Origin: Halodesulfovibrio marinisediminis DSM 17456
Lineage (GTDB): Bacteria > Desulfobacterota > Desulfovibrionia > Desulfovibrionales > Desulfovibrionaceae
Length of the DNA stretch: 64,000 bases
Assembly: GCF_900129975.1 (NCBI RefSeq)
Contig: NZ_FSRG01000009.1
Location: 1 to 64,000 of the forward strand
Direction of reading: 5' to 3'
Position numbers and translations under genes: made by a program. Shown here one piece after another: positions 60,979 through 64,000 of this stretch. Positions within the stretch are counted from its first letter, which is position 1. Each line of letters opens with the position of its first letter. The notes below the pieces were generated by a model that saw only the letters and a list, made by a program, of their open reading frames with translations, was not told the DNA's origin and searched no databases.

Positions 60979-61007
60979 CTTTTACGGATGAGTGCCTAAT
61001 TTAGCAA
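60979..61007 (-). promoter_or_regulatory. promoter of tRNA-Tyr copy 5
   Basis: Minus-strand TTGCTA (61002-61007), 17-bp spacer, TAAAAG (60979-60984), a diverged version of the copy 1-3 promoter. Confidence 0.55.
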
Positions 61008-61094
61008 GTAAAAATTTAACTATTTTGAAAATAAATCAATCTTCATTGATGGATACAGGTGGGGGTTCTTTTCAAAATCTTTAAAATCAAACCG

Positions 61095-61421
61095 TTATGT
61101 GTTGATGATGATTTGTATGGTAGTCACAACAAAGCTTATGAACGTCATAAATAAGATAGCCGAATAGAAGCGGACGCTTATGGACCAGATAGGGTGACCC
61201 TTATATTTGTCTGCGCTACGCCACAGCGCAATGCACATAAATCCAGTGTACAGCAACGCAAGCAAAAGCCAGCCGAGGCGAAAAGAGGTTGGGACATCCT
61301 TTGCTTCAAATGTAAATTCATTCACACAAAGAATTATTATGATGCCGAGAATTACACCAAAGAACCAAAAGGCAACGTATAGTGGCAGTTCGCCTCGCCA
61401 TAGTTTTCTTAAAATCCCCAT
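61095..61421 (-). CDS. small membrane protein, 108 aa
   Basis: Three hydrophobic segments (about 13-34, 47-66 and 84-104) indicate an inner-membrane protein with a short cytoplasmic basic start. No known family. AGGAG lies only 3-4 bases before ATG. It is a single gene with no clear partner. Function unknown. Confidence 0.6.
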   Translation of the reverse strand: MGILRKLWRGELPLYVAFWFFGVILGIIIILCVNEFTFEAKDVPTSFRLGWLLLALLYTGFMCIALWRSADKYKGHPIWSISVRFYSAILFMTFISFVVTTIQIIINT

Positions 61422-61499
61422 AGACTCCTCTGTGGTTAAAAGGCTTCAATTAACTATAAATTTCTTGGGGATAAGTTCATTTATTTTGTTTCAGCTACG

Positions 61500-62168
61500 T
61501 TAGCAACCTGTTGGTTGTGTAGACTTCGTATAAGGCGGAGCAATGTCAAAAAGTCCCACGCAGAGTCCGATAGTAAGTGCTGCTTTGTAGGGTTCAGGAC
61601 GCGGTTGCGCTTTTGCCAACTCTTTCATCTCTTGTTGGGAAAGTTGCAGGTCGGGAATTGGTAAATACATTTCTCCATTAAACTGCATATCAACATGTAC
61701 ATCGAGCAGTTTTAGTGGCGCAAACAGGTTGTTAAGGCAGTTTATAGCTATTCGTTGTTCACGTTGCGGCGGGGTGATTGTGGAAAATTCGGCCTCGGTT
61801 AGATGAACGAGATCAGCCGTGATTGTTCCGTCAGTAAGAAGTATAAGGGCATCCATCGACGTGCTTTCATGCGTGATGGCCATAGAAGGATAATCTCGAT
61901 TGAACAGCGCTTTTACTGAATCTGCAGCGATAGTTTCTTCTTCGTGGCGTTGGTAAATATGGAGCGTTTGCGGGGTGCCGAGTAACGGTGCCTGCTTGAG
62001 AACACTTAGCGGAGAGAGTGATGCGCTGCCATTTATCAACAAAGCTCCTGCGCTTCCCGTGAGATAATAAACAACAGACAATGAGCGGAGGTAAAGACCG
62101 TCTACATCCATCCTTGCTGCTTCTCTTGGCAAAAATCCTGCGCCGTCCGGCGTAATTTCGTAATACAT
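61500..62168 (-). CDS. conserved hypothetical protein, 222 aa
   Basis: A soluble protein with no signal peptide; hydrophobic strands and helices alternate (LYLRSLSVVYYLTGSAGALLI near 25-45). The C-terminal part has YLPIPDLQLSQQEMKELAKA (about 168-187; split as YLPIPDL and QEMKELAKA). I do not recognise its family. GGAG lies 7 bases before ATG. It lies 78 bp upstream of the membrane protein and may be co-transcribed. Confidence 0.6.
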   Translation of the reverse strand: MYYEITPDGAGFLPREAARMDVDGLYLRSLSVVYYLTGSAGALLINGSASLSPLSVLKQAPLLGTPQTLHIYQRHEEETIAADSVKALFNRDYPSMAITHESTSMDALILLTDGTITADLVHLTEAEFSTITPPQREQRIAINCLNNLFAPLKLLDVHVDMQFNGEMYLPIPDLQLSQQEMKELAKAQPRPEPYKAALTIGLCVGLFDIAPPYTKSTQPTGC

Positions 62169-62543
62169 CCCAACTCCTCCATTGTGCAGAATAAATGCAT
62201 GAATGTCAGCGCTTTGAAGTTAGCTATTTAGCTATCTCAAGCGCTATTCTTCATACAAAATCAGATCGTTAACAGAGTACTGATCATACGTAACCGTACG
62301 ACAAAGTGCAGGGCTGGGCAATTGGTATTTCGAAAACGGGAATATGCTGTGCTTTTTACAAGTTAACATAATCACATAGGCCGGACAAATCCGTATTGAG
62401 AGAGTGTTGTATTGCTATGGTTAGATCGTTATTTCCAAGAAGCAGGAATATTGTGCGAGAGTAAGTCGGGCATATCCTAGAGCCTTTCTCGTTAGTGCAA
62501 CGATTACTCTAGGATAGTGCTAGATTGCGGCTAGTGAGGTAAC
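62169..62543. other. intergenic region
   Basis: 375 bp without a gene between the 222-aa protein and the indolepyruvate oxidoreductase terminator. A short dyad (TAGAGCCTTTCTCGTTAGTG...ACTCTAGGATAGTGCTAGA) is seen near 62478-62524 but not interpretable. Confidence 0.4.
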
Positions 62544-62581
62544 AAAAAAAGCTCCCCACCGCACAATACGATGGGGAGCTT
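62544..62581 (-). terminator. intrinsic terminator after indolepyruvate oxidoreductase
   Basis: AAGCTCCCCA pairs with TGGGGAGCTT around 13 nt, with minus-strand T run at 62544-62550. 35 bp past the stop codon. Confidence 0.92.
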
Positions 62582-62615
62582 CGTTCAGTCTGAAAATAGC
62601 CGAGCGGCTACTTTA

Positions 62616-64000
62616 CTACATAAGGTTTTTACCTGCCATGAAGGCTGCGTAGTTGCCAGCCCACATTTTAGCAGGGGTTACGTTTTTAAGTGCGCTTAAC
62701 CAGCATTCTTTAGGCAGTGTGTTGAATGGTGCTACGGTGCTGAGGGCACCGAGCATTACAACGTTAGCACTGCGGCCAGTTGAATCGCCAAGTTTGATTG
62801 CTTCGCTGAGGATGTCGAGCTTGATTACGTTGTAGCCTTCTACAAGCTCTGCAATTGCTTCATCAGAAGGGTACTGCTCAGCATCAAAGCCCTGTGGAAC
62901 GATAGCTGTGTCGGCGAAGAGGATTGTTCCGCCATCTTTCAGCATACCGAGGAAGCCCGGGCGCAGAAGTTCACTCTTTTCCATCACGATAAGAGCATCA
63001 GCTGTGCCTGGAATGATCTGCGGGCTGCGAACATTACCACATGCAAAGGTGGAGATAACTGGGCCGCCCATCTGAGCCATGCCGTGTGTTTCACCTTTGA
63101 TGATGTTTTTGTCGCCGTAGCCTGCGGTGAACGCGAGCTGAGCGAGAACCTTACCGAAGAAGAGGTTACCCTGACCACCAACACCACGGATGGAGAGAGA
63201 AAGGCGCTCTGGGCGTTCTTCATCAGAAAGGGCAGGTACAGTGATGTCCTGTGGAGGCTCAGGGAGCTCAACAGTTGTTTTCTCTACCTTCACATCGCTA
63301 GGATCAACAACGGAGATAGCACCTTTTGGACACATCTGCATACATGCCGGAGTCTGGGATACACAACCGGAACAGATGTTGTTCCATACTGGCTGACCGT
63401 TTTCATCAAGGCTCAAGCCGGAACAGATGTTACATGCGCCACATGCGATACATTTTTCAGTATCAACAGTGAGCTTCTGACCGTAAGCAGATTTTGGCAC
63501 TTTACGGATACAGGTACCCTGAACAACGAGGGTGGTAAACTTGCCTTCTTCTGCATCTGCAAGTGCTTTGCGTAAGCTCTTTCTAATTTCTTTGTAGTTG
63601 TATGCACTCACAGCAACAACATCAGTGCCCTGAGAACGGAGTGCTTCTGTCATCACAAAGCGGTTTTCATCGCCTGCGAGGTTAACAGGGGAGCTTGGGC
63701 TTGGCTGACCGCCAGTCATAGCAGTCCATTCGTTGTCGAGAAGAACTTTAACACCGGCTACGTTTCTGAATACAGCGTTACGGGTTGCGTCCATGCCGCT
63801 GTGACATTCGGTACCGTCACCAATGAGGCTGATACATTTGCTTGCGGATTCAGGCTTGGAAAGAACGTAGCCAGTACGTTTGCTTTCACTTGCGCCCATT
63901 GCAAGGCCGGTATCGAGTGCGTTCATGAAGTAGAGCAGAGTGTTACAGCCGATGTCTCCAAAGATAGCTTCAAGTTGACCGCTCTTTTTCATGCGGGATG
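62616..64000 (-). CDS. indolepyruvate:ferredoxin oxidoreductase, fused IorA-IorB, 5' end missing
   Basis: The open frame continues past the window edge, so only the last 461 or so codons are seen. It holds the end of the thiamine-binding IorA part (GDIGC about residue 12, GDGTECHSGMDAT about 59), a two-cluster ferredoxin segment (CIACGACNICSG about 182-193, CSGCVSQTPACMQMCPKG about 210-227) and the gamma-type IorB domain (GVGGQGNLFFGK about 271). Fusion of alpha and beta in one chain is a known variant. It oxidises aryl pyruvates to aryl-acetyl-CoA with ferredoxin in amino acid fermentation. No partner gene is visible downstream; upstream lies outside the window. Confidence 0.9.
   Translation of the reverse strand, partial: SRMKKSGQLEAIFGDIGCNTLLYFMNALDTGLAMGASESKRTGYVLSKPESASKCISLIGDGTECHSGMDATRNAVFRNVAGVKVLLDNEWTAMTGGQPSPSSPVNLAGDENRFVMTEALRSQGTDVVAVSAYNYKEIRKSLRKALADAEEGKFTTLVVQGTCIRKVPKSAYGQKLTVDTEKCIACGACNICSGLSLDENGQPVWNNICSGCVSQTPACMQMCPKGAISVVDPSDVKVEKTTVELPEPPQDITVPALSDEERPERLSLSIRGVGGQGNLFFGKVLAQLAFTAGYGDKNIIKGETHGMAQMGGPVISTFACGNVRSPQIIPGTADALIVMEKSELLRPGFLGMLKDGGTILFADTAIVPQGFDAEQYPSDEAIAELVEGYNVIKLDILSEAIKLGDSTGRSANVVMLGALSTVAPFNTLPKECWLSALKNVTPAKMWAGNYAAFMAGKNLM

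Noticed and set aside
1-64000. CRISPR array, insertion sequence or complete prophage
   Set aside because: No regularly spaced direct repeats, no transposase or integrase, and only one phage-type gene (GemA-like) were found.

Overview
The window looks like chromosomal DNA of a marine sulfate-reducing Desulfovibrionaceae, most likely close to Halodesulfovibrio (inferred from gene content and moderate GC; no 16S is present). The strongest pointers are a complete tmcABCD electron-transfer operon with its companion signalling genes, the block argB-hslU-degP-rpsA-ppiC in the order I recall from Desulfovibrio, a tetrahaem cytochrome c3, several ferredoxin-linked 2-oxoacid oxidoreductases, and a sensor kinase with c-type haem motifs.

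Layout. 1-600: two identical tRNA-Arg(ACG) genes, each with its own promoter. 0.9-13.1 kb: metabolic genes (PAPS-reductase-like protein, ferritin, GltD-like flavoprotein, iron alcohol dehydrogenase, HxlR regulator, two-gene 2-oxoacid:ferredoxin oxidoreductase, cupin, exported beta-propeller protein). 13.2-19.8 kb: housekeeping block argB, hslU, degP, rpsA, ppiC. 20.4-30.4 kb: an accessory catabolic region with two almost identical PLP-dependent D-cysteine desulfhydrase/cysteate lyase-type genes, an NhaC-type antiporter, RidA, a DctPQM TRAP transporter, a 407-residue protein of unknown family and a GntR regulator. The two transcription units of this region start with the same promoter and a shared 30-bp palindrome. 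30.6-33.6 kb: Hsp20 and a LonB-like protease. 34-39.5 kb: Rrf2 regulator, haem-motif sensor kinase and a receiver-kinase protein. 39.6-44 kb: a nuclease-helicase (DUF2075) protein, a decayed gene copy next to its intact paralogue, and a Flp-pilin-like small protein. 44.2-52.4 kb: a long minus-strand block of hybrid kinase, two response regulators, Usp and tmcABCD. 53-61 kb: five tRNA-Tyr(GTA) genes and one tRNA-Thr(TGT), interspersed with small Cys-rich proteins, a phage Mu GemA-like gene, a DUF1848 protein, a beta-lactamase-fold hydrolase and a SIMPL-domain protein. 62.6 kb-end: a truncated indolepyruvate ferredoxin oxidoreductase.

How it fits together. The 20-30 kb region reads as an inducible import-and-cleave system: the TRAP transporter brings in a small organic acid, the PLP lyase cleaves it, RidA removes reactive 2-aminoacrylate, and the GntR protein may act at the palindrome. 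In a sulfate reducer, release of sulfide from D-cysteine, or of sulfite from cysteate, would link directly to respiration. This is the best candidate for a poorly described system. The 44-52 kb block couples periplasmic cytochrome c3 electrons through the membrane to the cytoplasm, preceded by dedicated two-component genes. No CRISPR array, rRNA operon, insertion sequence or intact prophage was seen.
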